A stretch of DNA of 10,875 nucleotides from an uncultured Burkholderiales bacterium. GTDB lineage: Bacteria > Pseudomonadota > Gammaproteobacteria > Burkholderiales > Burkholderiaceae. Location: positions 1-10,875 of the forward strand of contig CAIMWY010000443.1 in the NCBI GenBank assembly GCA_903845315.1, in the 5' to 3' direction. Of the stretch, positions 1 to 8,014 are shown piece by piece; position 1 is the first letter of the stretch; every line of letters starts with the position of its first letter. A program made the position numbers and the translations under genes. The notes below the pieces were generated by a model. The model was given only the letters and a program-made list of their open reading frames with translations. It searched no databases and was not told the origin of the DNA.

Positions 1-585
1 ACCTGGCCACTTGTCGCCGTAGTTGGTTTGAATGCCCACGCCATCGGCTTTGAGCACGTCAAACACATAGGCAATTTCTTTCAGCGTGCTCTCCACGTCC
101 ACCATGGTGAGTGCGGCAAACAAACCAAAGCGACCCGGAAAGTCCTTCACCATTTGAGCGCCGTACTCGTTGACGGTGCGCACCATCTGGTTGATCTCAG
201 GCACCGGCAAATCGAACCACACACCGGGCGTGGAAGCCATGGAGAGCATGGCTTTTTTCACGCCCGCTTTGTCCATGTCGGCCACAGCACCTTCGCGCGT
301 CCACTTCTCTTGCTGCGAAAAGTGCGGGATGTTGCGTTTGTCTTCCCAGTCAAACCAAGCCTTTTGATAGGCCGGTGGGTAGAAGTGGTGGTGGCTATCA
401 ATCAAGCCCACGCCGCTTTGCGCAGCCACAGGCGCACCGGCCAAGCCCAGGGAACCAAACAGCCCCAAGCCGCCCAGTCCTTTGAGCAATTGGCGGCGAT
501 CTGCGGCGTGCGCGTCAGCGCTGATGGGCTGGCAGGCCATGCACGACCAAACAGCGTGTGCGCAAGGAGTTTGAAGCTTGAACAT
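1..585 (-). CDS. Exported amidohydrolase, family 2 (ACMSD-like), C-terminus missing
   Basis: This is the first 195 residues of an amidohydrolase of the TIM-barrel family 2 type (2-amino-3-carboxymuconate-semialdehyde decarboxylase-like), cut by the left edge. The N-terminus has a twin-arginine-like signal: Arg30-Arg31 in DRRQLLKG, then a Gly/Leu-rich hydrophobic stretch and an Ala-x-Ala-like end (APVAAQ, about residue 56). Export in folded, metal-loaded form through Tat is therefore likely. The mature part opens with LIDSHHHFYPP, the metal-binding His-x-His (His65/His67) at the end of the first beta strand. The start ATG at 585 has AAAGGA about 6 bases upstream; Met16 (position 540) is an alternative that shortens an unusually long n-region. 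It lies 32 bases after the dioxygenase and is the last gene of the operon that is visible. Family members decarboxylate or hydrolyse ring-derived acids; the substrate here is unknown. The remaining metal ligands and catalytic Asp lie outside the window. Confidence 0.85.
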   Translation of the reverse strand, partial: MFKLQTPCAHAVWSCMACQPISADAHAADRRQLLKGLGGLGLFGSLGLAGAPVAAQSGVGLIDSHHHFYPPAYQKAWFDWEDKRNIPHFSQQEKWTREGAVADMDKAGVKKAMLSMASTPGVWFDLPVPEINQMVRTVNEYGAQMVKDFPGRFGLFAALTMVDVESTLKEIAYVFDVLKADGVGIQTNYGDKWPG

Positions 586-617
586 GGGCAATCCTTTGTG
601 TGTATGAATGCAAAAAC

Positions 618-1565
618 TCAAGGAATCGCATGGGTGATGAAGGCGTGTGGCACCGCCTCGCCCCATTGCGAGTTCAAGCCATCCTCGGCCGAATGGCTTT
701 GGGTGGGGTAGCTGTTGTTGAGGACATCGCTGTCGGTCCAGTGCTCGTGTACGCGGCCCCAGGGGTCTTTCCAGTAGTCGTACACCTGACTGCCCAACAC
801 GTGGCGGCCAATGCCCCACACATGTTCATATTTGTTGGCTTTGACCAGGTGCTGGTGTCCCAGCATGATGTCGTCAATGTCTTGTGCTTCAAACGACAAG
901 TGGTTGAGACCGGTGGTGGGGCCGTCGATCAGCAAAAAGATATGGTGGTCGACATAGGTCTCACCTTTGTCGAGTCGGTTGAACGAGGCAATGATGTTGT
1001 CTTTGCTGCCTGCATAGACCTCGTCAGAGCAGACCAAGCCGAGCACATCGCGGTACCACTGAATTTTTGAATTGGCGTTGGGCGTCATGAGCACCGCATG
1101 CGCCGCACGTTTGACGTGCGAGGGGCCAGCGGGCAATCGCATCAATTTGCCGGCGCGGTTGTACTTGTTGTCCCCCGTATTGAGGATGGCTTTGCGTACG
1201 GGCATCACATCGAGTTGCTGCATGCCGCAAATCAGTTCGATTTGATAGCCCAAGGGGTCGGTGAGACGCACGCGTTGACCGCCACCCGGTTCGTCCACAT
1301 GTTCAATACCTGTCGCCCCAGAAATTTTGGTGAATTTCTTCAGTTCGTCCAGGTTGTCGACCAAAAAGGACAAGCCGATGAATTTGGAAGGGCCCAAATG
1401 CGTCACATGCAAGTGATGGTTGGGGTCGGTGCCCCGCATGTATAAAGCATCTTTGGTGCGTTCGGCTCGGTGGAGTCCGAAGTTGGTCAAAAATTCTTCC
1501 GCCTGATCCAGGCTAGGGGACTGCAATCGGCCAAAGGCCAAATCACTCACTTTTCCAGACGACAT
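618..1565 (-). CDS. Extradiol ring-cleavage dioxygenase, two VOC domains (BphC/catechol 2,3-dioxygenase type)
   Basis: A 315-residue cytoplasmic protein with two glyoxalase/VOC modules, about 8-115 and 150-280, the layout and length of type I extradiol dioxygenases. These enzymes use Fe(II) and O2 to cleave a catechol ring next to the two hydroxyls. The C-terminal module keeps the expected ligand set: His156 (KRAAHAVLM), His222 (GLNHLSFE) and Glu274 (WGRVHEHW). It also keeps acid-base residues typical of BphC: His207/His208, His255 in GIGRHVLG, and Tyr262/Tyr264 before DPWGR. An active enzyme is therefore likely; the ring substrate cannot be named from this. The ATG at 1565 has a strong ribosome site, AAGGAG, 6-7 bases upstream. 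It follows the LivF-type ATPase by 18 bases and precedes the amidohydrolase, so it is probably made together with the transporter. Metal and catalytic residues were placed by eye against remembered BphC motifs. Confidence 0.9.
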   Translation of the reverse strand: MSSGKVSDLAFGRLQSPSLDQAEEFLTNFGLHRAERTKDALYMRGTDPNHHLHVTHLGPSKFIGLSFLVDNLDELKKFTKISGATGIEHVDEPGGGQRVRLTDPLGYQIELICGMQQLDVMPVRKAILNTGDNKYNRAGKLMRLPAGPSHVKRAAHAVLMTPNANSKIQWYRDVLGLVCSDEVYAGSKDNIIASFNRLDKGETYVDHHIFLLIDGPTTGLNHLSFEAQDIDDIMLGHQHLVKANKYEHVWGIGRHVLGSQVYDYWKDPWGRVHEHWTDSDVLNNSYPTQSHSAEDGLNSQWGEAVPHAFITHAIP

Positions 1566-1583
1566 ACAACGCTCCTTCGTGGT

Positions 1584-2312
1584 TTATGCGCTCTCACCCA
1601 AATAAGCTTGACGGATGTGGGGCTGATTCATCAACTCCTGTGGGTCTCCAGTGCTCACAATGCGCCCGCCTTCGAGCACATAGGCACGCTGTGCAACATT
1701 CAGGGCCAGCATGGCGTTTTGTTCGATCAACAAAATCGACACGCCACTGCGGTGAATTTCAGCTATCGCTTCAAACACCTGCTGCACCACCAGGGGCGAC
1801 AGGCCCAGTGAGGGCTCGTCAATCAGCAGCAGTTTGGGGTGGGCCATCAAGGCACGGCCAAAAGCCACCATTTGTTGCTGCCCGCCCGACAAAGTGCCTG
1901 CCAGTTGTGTGCGGCGTTCTTTGAGGATAGGGAACATGTCGTACACGCGTGCCATCGTGTCCGCACGCAAGGGGCGGGCAAAAGCGCGGTAGCAGCCCAT
2001 GTCGAGGTTCTCTTCCACGGTCATGCCGCCAAACAACAAACGGCCCTCAGGCACGATCGACACATCGCGGTTGCACATTTGGCTAGCCGTCAAACCCGTG
2101 ACGTCTTCGCCACGAAACAGCAGTTTGCCCGAGCGAACGGGTTGCAGTCGCATGACGGTGTTCATCAAGGTGGTTTTGCCAGCACCATTGGGGCCGACGA
2201 TAGAGACCAGTTCGCCTTGGTTGACATGAAAGTCGACGCCCCACAAAGCAGGTGCATCACCATATGACACATGCAGTGCCTCGGCTTGCAAGATGGGTTG
2301 TGTCTCAATCAT
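1584..2312 (-). CDS. livF: HAAT-family ABC transporter ATP-binding protein, LivF type
   Basis: A 242-residue ABC ATPase, the usual size for LivF, one of the two nucleotide-binding subunits of branched-chain-amino-acid-type importers at the inner membrane. It has all the motifs: Walker A GPNGAGKT (40-47), a Q-loop region around residues 87-91 (VPEGR, typical of LivF), signature LSGGQ (141-145), Walker B LLLIDEP (161-167), and a Gln at the H-loop position (LLIEQNA, Gln198), which is normal for LivF. The start overlaps the end of the upstream permease/ATPase fusion by 8 bases, which indicates translational coupling. The symbol names the family role. Because the operon carries a ring-cleavage dioxygenase, the imported compound may be an aromatic acid rather than leucine, isoleucine or valine. 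Confidence 0.95.
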   Translation of the reverse strand: MIETQPILQAEALHVSYGDAPALWGVDFHVNQGELVSIVGPNGAGKTTLMNTVMRLQPVRSGKLLFRGEDVTGLTASQMCNRDVSIVPEGRLLFGGMTVEENLDMGCYRAFARPLRADTMARVYDMFPILKERRTQLAGTLSGGQQQMVAFGRALMAHPKLLLIDEPSLGLSPLVVQQVFEAIAEIHRSGVSILLIEQNAMLALNVAQRAYVLEGGRIVSTGDPQELMNQPHIRQAYLGESA

Positions 2313-4035
2313 GGGCAGTTCCCAGGTAAGCGTTCACCACGGCAGACTGCTCCATCACTTCGCGCGGCAGCCCACTGCCAATCACCTGGCCTTGGTTGAG
2401 TACGATCAGGCGATCGCACAACTCGACCACGGCGCGCATATTGTGTTCAATGAAGATGATGGTGGAGCCACGCTCGCGGATCTCACGCACCAAGCTGATG
2501 GCGTGGTTGATCTCAGACGGCGTCAAGCCCGCCAACACCTCGTCAAGCAACACCAAACGGGGTGAGGACGACAAGGCACGTGCCAGTTCTAAAAACTTGC
2601 GTTGGTGTAAATTGAGTTCAGACGGTAGCGCCCGTGCACGGTCGGCCAGGCCGACAAACTCTAGCCAATACATGGCTTGCGCAGCGGCGGCCTTGCGGGG
2701 CAACTGAGGCCCGCCAAACATGCCTGCCAAGGTGGCGTTCTCCAGCACGGTGAGGTTGGCAAACGGGCGAGGAATTTGGTAAGTGCGAGCAATGCCCGCA
2801 TGGGCAGCACGGTAAGGGGGTAGGGGAATCAAGTCTTCACCTTGAAACACGATGCGGCCTGCTTCGGGCTTGAGCAAACCGCTGATGACATTGACCATGG
2901 TCGATTTGCCAGAACCGTTGGGGCCCACCAAACCCAAAATCTCTCCGCGTTTGACGGTCAAGCTCACATCAGACAACGCGTGTATGCCACTGAATGATTT
3001 GCACACGCCTTCGATACGCAACAAGTCGTCACCTGCGCTACCTCGTACCTCAATCATCGAAGGTGCGACAGGTGCGGGCAGCGGTGCGGGTTTGCGGGCG
3101 CGCTTGAAGCGTTTCAAAATTTGGCCCAAGACGCCATCGGGCATGAACAAAATTACCGCGATCAAGATGAAGCCAATGGCACCGCGTCCCAAAATGGCGT
3201 AGTCGCCAGCCGTGAACGCATACAACAGAGCCGTGATCACACTCGCACCCACCGCAGGGCCAAACCAGTGGCGTGAACCGCCCAACACACTCATCAGCAC
3301 CACGTTGAGCGGCACCATGATGTTGAACACTTCGCCGGCGGTGACATACGACAAAAAGATGGCATGGATGCCACCAGCTATACCAGCCAAGGCACACGAC
3401 AGACCCAGTGCCATCAACTTATAACGCAAGGTGGGAATGCCCTGAACTTCAGCCACGTCTTCGTCGTCGTGGATGGCAAACAAGCCCGAGCCTAGGCGCG
3501 CATAAAACACATAGCAAGCAATCCACAGGGTGGCCATCATCAGCGCCAAAGCCAACAAATAGAAGGTGGCAGATGGCGATGGGCCAATCTCAGGCACAGG
3601 CACGGCCGACAGGTACACGCCAGGCCCACCGTCGATGGGCGTGTTCAAAATGATGGTGGCCAGCACAAAGGTCACGGCCAGTGTGAGTAAACCAAACAGC
3701 TCACCTCGCAAGCGTCGCAAGCGAAACACCACTGCGCCTAAGCCCACACCAAACAGGGCGGGCACCAGTGCCGCAACCGGCAGTGTGTAGAGGAAAGGCC
3801 AGTCGAGTTTGCCGCTCAGCACGGCGGTGGTGTAGATGCCTAGTCCAAAAAAAGCCCCGTGACCAAACGAGAAATAACCCGAGTAGCCCGACAAGATATT
3901 CCAGGAGGTGGCCAAGATCACCCAATGAAAGATCAGGTACAAAAACGATTCATAAAACGCGGGCAGTTTGAGCAGCGGCAAGGCCGCCAAAGCCAAACCC
4001 ACCAGCACAAAAGTCCAGATCAGCCGCTTGTTCAT
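2305..4035 (-). CDS. Fused permease/ATPase of a HAAT ABC importer (LivM-LivG fusion)
   Basis: A 576-residue protein joining two subunits. Residues 1-305 are a LivM-type inner-membrane permease with about eight to ten hydrophobic segments and the family stretch SGYSGYFSFGHGAFFGLG (49-66). Residues 306-335 form a Lys/Arg- and Pro/Ala-rich linker. Residues 338-576 are a LivG-type ATPase with Walker A GPNGSGKS (371-378), a Q-loop RTYQIPRPF (Gln420), a LivG-like signature region LNLHQRKFLELARAL in place of LSGGQ, Walker B LVLLDE (494-499) and His531 in IFIEHNM. Walker B continues with Val (DEV) where most ABC proteins have Pro, a variant I recall in related LivG proteins. The start directly follows the stop of the LivH-type gene (TGAATG) and has AGGAAAG about 7 bases upstream. 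The fusion fixes a 1:1 ratio of this permease to this ATPase; LivH and LivF stay separate. Confidence 0.95.
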   Translation of the reverse strand: MNKRLIWTFVLVGLALAALPLLKLPAFYESFLYLIFHWVILATSWNILSGYSGYFSFGHGAFFGLGIYTTAVLSGKLDWPFLYTLPVAALVPALFGVGLGAVVFRLRRLRGELFGLLTLAVTFVLATIILNTPIDGGPGVYLSAVPVPEIGPSPSATFYLLALALMMATLWIACYVFYARLGSGLFAIHDDEDVAEVQGIPTLRYKLMALGLSCALAGIAGGIHAIFLSYVTAGEVFNIMVPLNVVLMSVLGGSRHWFGPAVGASVITALLYAFTAGDYAILGRGAIGFILIAVILFMPDGVLGQILKRFKRARKPAPLPAPVAPSMIEVRGSAGDDLLRIEGVCKSFSGIHALSDVSLTVKRGEILGLVGPNGSGKSTMVNVISGLLKPEAGRIVFQGEDLIPLPPYRAAHAGIARTYQIPRPFANLTVLENATLAGMFGGPQLPRKAAAAQAMYWLEFVGLADRARALPSELNLHQRKFLELARALSSSPRLVLLDEVLAGLTPSEINHAISLVREIRERGSTIIFIEHNMRAVVELCDRLIVLNQGQVIGSGLPREVMEQSAVVNAYLGTAHD

Positions 4036-4893
4036 TCAAATCTTTCCTGGACGCAACAAGAGCACCATGATCAACAAAGAGAAAGACACCAAGGGCGCCC
4101 AAGCGGGTGCGGTGATGGCCATGGTGGCGGCTTCAGACATGCCAATGACAATCCCTGCGATCAGGGGCCCCAAGGGGTTGCCCAAGCCGCCAATCATCAC
4201 GGCAGAAAACACCACCCCAATCCATGCATAAATTTGCGAGGGTGCCAAGGTGAAGCTCAGGGCCAAACAGGCACCCGCCACACCGGCAAATGCAGAGGCG
4301 GCGCCAGACAGCAACAAGGCGAGCATGGGCTCGTTGACGCCAAAGGCGGCAGCCATCTTTGGGTTTTCAGACATAGCGCGCATGGCTTTGCCCACCGAGG
4401 TGTAGCGCAGCACGGCCCACGTGGCCAAAGCCAGTGCCACTGAAATCAACAAGGTCAACAACTCAGGCAAGGGGATGTACATCAGGCCGACCTTGAACTT
4501 GATGTCAGCGTAATGTGACTCAAGCTTGCGGTAGTCGGCGGTCCACAGCCACTGAATCAAGCTCTCAATCACCACAGTGATGCCAAAGGTCACCAGCAGT
4601 GAGTTGAACGGCGTGACTTTGAAGCGAGCGAACACCCAGTGCATGGCCATGCCCACCACAAAAAATCCCGGGGCAATGATGACCAAGGTGATCAGAGGAT
4701 CAAGGCCAAAGCTCACCGAGAGTTGGTAGGTCAGGTAAGCACCAAAGAACGACAAGGCAAAGTGCGCCAGATTGATTTGTTTGAGCATGCCCCAAGACAA
4801 GCTCAAACCCAAACCCAGCAAACCGTACAAACCGCCAATGAAAAGGCCGGACAGCAAAGACTGTCCGAGTAACTCAAAACTAGGAAATTGCAT
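4036..4893 (-). CDS. livH: HAAT-family ABC transporter permease, LivH type
   Basis: A 285-residue, strongly hydrophobic inner-membrane protein of the usual LivH length, with about eight predicted membrane segments. The family motif after the first segments is clear: GLSLSWGMLKQINLAHFAL (about residues 28-46), matching the LivH pattern of a Gly-rich helix, then Asn-Leu-Ala-His. It also has the cytoplasmic loop GKAMRAMSENPKMAAAFGVN (about 168-187), typical of the coupling region that contacts the ATPases. It would pair with the LivM half of the next gene to form the pore. The gap from the binding-protein gene is 14 bases and the stop abuts the next start, so all are read as one unit. Its ribosome site is weak, in keeping with coupling to the gene upstream. 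Confidence 0.95.
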   Translation of the reverse strand: MQFPSFELLGQSLLSGLFIGGLYGLLGLGLSLSWGMLKQINLAHFALSFFGAYLTYQLSVSFGLDPLITLVIIAPGFFVVGMAMHWVFARFKVTPFNSLLVTFGITVVIESLIQWLWTADYRKLESHYADIKFKVGLMYIPLPELLTLLISVALALATWAVLRYTSVGKAMRAMSENPKMAAAFGVNEPMLALLLSGAASAFAGVAGACLALSFTLAPSQIYAWIGVVFSAVMIGGLGNPLGPLIAGIVIGMSEAATMAITAPAWAPLVSFSLLIMVLLLRPGKI

Positions 4894-4907
4894 TCAGAGC
4901 TCAGACC

Positions 4908-6131
4908 TCAAGGAGCCAGCATCTTGGCGCCAGGTTTGGCATAGGCCTTAGGCCACACCACGACCCATTCGCCGTTTTGCACTTGCTTGATCTTGCTCAC
5001 GTCATCGCCGTAGTTGTTCACGCCATCAAAGCGCATGGGGCCTTCGATGGTATTGACTGTGTTCTTTTTGAGCCAAATGGCCAAGGTGCGGTCATCCAAG
5101 CTCTTGGTGGCCGTCACCGCGGCTTCAAGCACTTGCCAGGCGGCGAACGATGCGGCAGCTTGTGTGTCGACAAAGGTATCGGGCAAACCTGCTTTGGCAG
5201 CGCGCTCATTGAAGATCTTGGCGAACTCGGCAGCGCCGGTGTTGCTGGTCATCGGTGCGTGTTGTTCAAAGATGGTCATGGCCAAGGCGTTCTTGGCATC
5301 GGGCGACTTCAACATCGGGCCGGGCGAAGGCAGGAAGTGGAACATCTGCGGAGAAGCGTAGTCGATTTTTTTCATCGCATCCAACAGCAAGACGCCTTCG
5401 AGCGCAATCACACCGCCCCAAATGAAGTCAGGCTTGGCTTCTTTCAAACGGCTGGCAATGGCGCCGAAATCACGGTTGCCAAAATCCCATTCGAGGTACA
5501 ACACCTCAGTCAACCCGCGTTTTTTGGCGATCTCACGCGCACCCACCGACATGAAATGCACCGAGGGGAACTTCGAGGTCACGATGGCGATGGTTTTGGG
5601 TGGCTTAGGGCCTGCAGCCAACGCATCGAACACCAAGTTGGGGCCTGTGGTCGCAGGGTCAACGCCAGTCGCCCAAGTGGGGAACTGCATGTCGTACTTG
5701 GCCAAACTAGGAATGCCAAAGGTGTGGTGAATCAACACCTTGTTGTAGCGCTGGGCCACGCCCATGGCCGACAAAATATTGGCGGTGGCATAAGGGCCAA
5801 TCAGCAAATCGGCTTTGTCCACGGTGACAATTTGTTCATACAAGGTGCGCGCCAAATCGGGTTTGGATTGGTCATCTTTCAAAATCCACTCAACTGGGCG
5901 GCCCAACAAGCCATTCTTCTTGTTGAGTTGTTCAATGTAGATTTCGCCGACCAACTTGTGCACCAGGGCTGTGGCCGACAAGGGGCCTGTCATGGCCAAG
6001 GTGCCGCCCACTTTGATGGGTGTACCCGATGGTGCGGCTTGCGCAGGTGCGCTCAGCAATTGCAGACCCAGCAACAAGCTGAGTGCGGTGCCCAGTAACG
6101 AAGCAATTGGTTTAAAGGAAGCTTTTTTCAT
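4908..6131 (-). CDS. Periplasmic substrate-binding protein of a HAAT ABC importer (LivK-like, Peripla_BP_6)
   Basis: A 407-residue exported binding protein and first gene of the operon. The signal peptide is clear: Lys-rich start (MKKASFK), hydrophobic core, and a cleavage site after Ala-Gln-Ala at about residue 32. The mature protein opens with IKVGGTLAMTGPLS, the hallmark of LivJ/LivK-like type I binding proteins. It continues with the usual LLGRPVEWILKDDQSKPDLA region and a GPYATANILS segment that usually helps to line the ligand site. The ATG at 6131 has GGAG about 5 bases upstream. The ligand is not evident. The downstream ring-cleavage dioxygenase and amidohydrolase, and the existence of HAAT binding proteins for aromatic acids in related bacteria, suggest an aromatic or carboxylic acid. 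That is inference. Confidence 0.93.
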   Translation of the reverse strand: MKKASFKPIASLLGTALSLLLGLQLLSAPAQAAPSGTPIKVGGTLAMTGPLSATALVHKLVGEIYIEQLNKKNGLLGRPVEWILKDDQSKPDLARTLYEQIVTVDKADLLIGPYATANILSAMGVAQRYNKVLIHHTFGIPSLAKYDMQFPTWATGVDPATTGPNLVFDALAAGPKPPKTIAIVTSKFPSVHFMSVGAREIAKKRGLTEVLYLEWDFGNRDFGAIASRLKEAKPDFIWGGVIALEGVLLLDAMKKIDYASPQMFHFLPSPGPMLKSPDAKNALAMTIFEQHAPMTSNTGAAEFAKIFNERAAKAGLPDTFVDTQAAASFAAWQVLEAAVTATKSLDDRTLAIWLKKNTVNTIEGPMRFDGVNNYGDDVSKIKQVQNGEWVVVWPKAYAKPGAKMLAP

Positions 6132-6188
6132 TGGTACTCCATGGCTTTATATCCTGTGGAATGTATGCCATGAAATGCGCTCTGACCA
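6132..6188 (-). promoter_or_regulatory. Candidate sigma-70 promoter and ribosome site for the transporter operon
   Basis: On the minus strand upstream of the binding-protein gene there is TGGTCA (6188-6183) and, 17 bases later, TACATT (6165-6160). Each matches the -35 or -10 consensus at four of six bases. This would give a leader of about 20 bases holding GGAG before the ATG. A nearer TATAAA (6151-6146) fits -10 better, but its start point would fall on the ribosome site. The rest of the gap to 6234 shows no clear operator or strong terminator. Read by eye only. Confidence 0.35.
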
Positions 6189-6234
6189 TCCTCGTAAACC
6201 TTAGCCAAGCATGTCACCAAGGCGCCAAGAGGCC

Positions 6235-6708
6235 TCAGTCCGTGAAACGGTATTTGACTTGAAAGCTCACCGCGCCATGCAACCTGTCACCCACCGTGGG
6301 TACAAAGCTGATGTTGAGCCCCAGTTGGCGTCCTTGCATGCTGAGAACTGGAAGGATGGCAGGAAACCAGCCGCCATCAAAGGCCTTGGGATAGCCGTTG
6401 AAGCCACCAACAACGGCACCTGCTTTGAATGGGCCTAAGCGATAGGGCATGACGTACAGGCCGACATAGTGCGAGGTGGCACGGTCGCTGTTGTGAAACA
6501 CGCCCGCGGTGACCGAATAGGTGTCGCTGAGTGGCAGTTCAAAACCTAGGCCAGTGTTGACGTTGTTGAGGTCTTTGTCGCGTTGCAGGTGGTAAGAATA
6601 AAAGCCTGGATTGATCCAAGCTTTGCGCAGGTCTAGGTCGAGCGCTTGTGCCGATGAACTTGCACACAAGGCCAGTAGGCTCAGCGCACGCGAGATGCGA
6701 TGCGTCAT
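6235..6708 (-). CDS. Small exported outer-membrane protein, PagP-like beta-barrel pattern
   Basis: A 157-residue protein with a signal peptide (cleavage about residue 22, after Ala-Gln-Ala). The mature part of about 135 residues alternates polar and hydrophobic residues, has many Gly and aromatic residues, and ends in VKYRF plus two residues, as in small outer-membrane barrels. The pattern recalls PagP, the lipid A palmitoyltransferase. There is a His near the start of the barrel (YSYH, His40) followed by RDKDLNN, a GLGFELPL turn, an Asn-Ser-Asp trio in VFHNSDR (73-75) and the late FPAILPVLS stretch, which resembles PagP's IPLPVLLPLAS. If homologous, His40 and Ser74 could match PagP His33 and Ser77, but the PagP Asp-Ser order is Asn-Ser here. 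Its ATG overlaps the hemL stop codon (ATGA), so it is translated in step with hemL. A conserved barrel of unknown function is the alternative. Confidence 0.8.
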   Translation of the reverse strand: MTHRISRALSLLALCASSSAQALDLDLRKAWINPGFYSYHLQRDKDLNNVNTGLGFELPLSDTYSVTAGVFHNSDRATSHYVGLYVMPYRLGPFKAGAVVGGFNGYPKAFDGGWFPAILPVLSMQGRQLGLNISFVPTVGDRLHGAVSFQVKYRFTD

Positions 6709-8000
6709 AGCTGTTTGAACACAGCGGCGGCAGCATCTACAGTGGCTGAAATGTCTGCCGCGCTGTGCGCTGCGCTGACAAAACCAGCTTCGTACAACGC
6801 GGGTGCGATGTACACCCCGCGGTCGAGCAGGCCGTGGAATAAGGTGTTGAAACGCGGGCTGTCGCTGGTCATTACCTTGGCATAGTTCTGGGGCAACTCA
6901 GGCAGCAAGAAAAAACCAAACATGCCGCCTTCGCAGTCGGCGCAGAAAGGCACGCCGGCTTGTGCGGCAACCGCACTCAAGCCATCAACCAAGCTACGTG
7001 TGCGAGCGCTCAATGCGTCCCAAAAACCAGGCTTGGAAATTTCCTTCAAGGTGGCCAAGCCGCAGGCCGTAGCGACCGGGTTGCCGCTCAGTGTGCCGGC
7101 TTGGTACACCGGGCCGGTAGGGGCGAGTTGCTCCATGATGGCGCGCGGGCCGCCAAACGCAGCCAAGGGCATGCCCCCGCCAATCACTTTGCCCAACACT
7201 GTGATGTCTGGCTTGAAGCCCGGAATGCTTTGGGCGTACACACTTTGCGCGCTACCCAAGGCCACGCGAAAACCGGTCATCACTTCGTCAAACACCAGCA
7301 AGGCGCCATATTGGGTGCAGAGCTCGCGACAGCGTTGCATGAAAGGCACCGAGGCGCGCACAAAGTTCATGTTGCCTGCGATGGGTTCAATCATCAAACA
7401 CGCCAATTCTTTGCCATGCAGTGCAAAGGCACCTTCTAACTGAGGAATATTGTTGTACTCCAGCACCAAGGTGTGCTGCACCACCTCAGGGGGTACACCC
7501 GCGCTGGTGGGGTTGCCAAAGGTGGCCAAACCCGAGCCCGCTTTGACCAACAAAGCATCGGCGTGGCCGTGGTAGCAACCTTCAAACTTGATGAACTTGC
7601 TGCGCCCTGTGGCGCCTCGCGCCAAGCGCAAAGCGCTCATGCCGGCTTCGGTGCCTGAGCTGACCAAACGTACCATTTCCATCGACGGCACTTGCGCCAA
7701 GATGGCCTCGGCCAATTCAATTTCACGCTCAGTCGGTGCGCCAAATGAGAAGCCGTCCAGCGCTGCTTTTTGCACAGCTTCTAGCACCACAGGGTTGCCG
7801 TGGCCCAAGATCATGGGACCCCAAGAGCCGATGTAGTCGATGTATTGCTTGCCGTTGGCATCCCAAAAATAAGCACCTTGTGCGCGTTGGACAAAACGGG
7901 GTGTACCGCCAACGGCACGGAAAGCGCGTACGGGTGAGTTCACGCCGCCTGGTATCACACGGACAGCACGGTCAAACAGTTCTTGGTTGCGATCGGTCAT
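6705..8000 (-). CDS. hemL: Glutamate-1-semialdehyde 2,1-aminomutase
   Basis: A 431-residue class III aminotransferase-fold enzyme that converts glutamate-1-semialdehyde to 5-aminolevulinate, the haem precursor, in the cytoplasm by the C5 pathway. It has the N-terminal family signature [12 protein letters not shown] (16-27), [15 protein letters not shown] for phosphate binding (about 114-128), CYHGHAD (142-148), the PLP-stacking and Asp region [10 protein letters not shown] (236-245), and the Schiff-base lysine Lys271 in [11 protein letters not shown]. The length is normal. I chose the ATG at 8000 because homologues start M-T-x-R-N. The frame runs back to a TTG at 8018 that overlaps the thiD stop, but the six extra residues are unlike the family. 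It lies 14 bases after the kinase gene and shares an ATGA overlap with the small barrel gene downstream. Confidence 0.97.
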   Translation of the reverse strand: MTDRNQELFDRAVRVIPGGVNSPVRAFRAVGGTPRFVQRAQGAYFWDANGKQYIDYIGSWGPMILGHGNPVVLEAVQKAALDGFSFGAPTEREIELAEAILAQVPSMEMVRLVSSGTEAGMSALRLARGATGRSKFIKFEGCYHGHADALLVKAGSGLATFGNPTSAGVPPEVVQHTLVLEYNNIPQLEGAFALHGKELACLMIEPIAGNMNFVRASVPFMQRCRELCTQYGALLVFDEVMTGFRVALGSAQSVYAQSIPGFKPDITVLGKVIGGGMPLAAFGGPRAIMEQLAPTGPVYQAGTLSGNPVATACGLATLKEISKPGFWDALSARTRSLVDGLSAVAAQAGVPFCADCEGGMFGFFLLPELPQNYAKVMTSDSPRFNTLFHGLLDRGVYIAPALYEAGFVSAAHSAADISATVDAAAAVFKQL

Positions 8001-8014
8001 GGTCAATCTCGGTT

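Noticed and set aside
28..711. A 227-codon open frame on the plus strand opposite the amidohydrolase
   Set aside because: The minus strand here reads as a coherent amidohydrolase with signal and metal motif. The plus frame also runs over the gap and the end of the dioxygenase, and looks like a shadow.
3859..4443. Plus-strand frame across the LivH/LivM junction
   Set aside because: Its Gln/His/Gly-rich composition and antisense position to two clear permease genes mark it as a shadow.
4977..6098. A 373-codon open frame on the plus strand opposite the binding-protein gene
   Set aside because: It is antisense to a clear, signal-bearing Peripla_BP_6 gene, is rich in His, Gln and Gly with no recognisable domain, and is explained by the codon bias of the real gene.
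6160..6176. TGGCAT...CCACA as a sigma-54 promoter for the transporter operon
   Set aside because: The spacing and the GC doublet of the -24/-12 consensus do not fit.
6222..6237. AGGC/GCCT inverted repeat after the barrel gene as a terminator
   Set aside because: The stem is only four base pairs and no T-run follows on the minus strand. Read-through into the transporter operon cannot be excluded.
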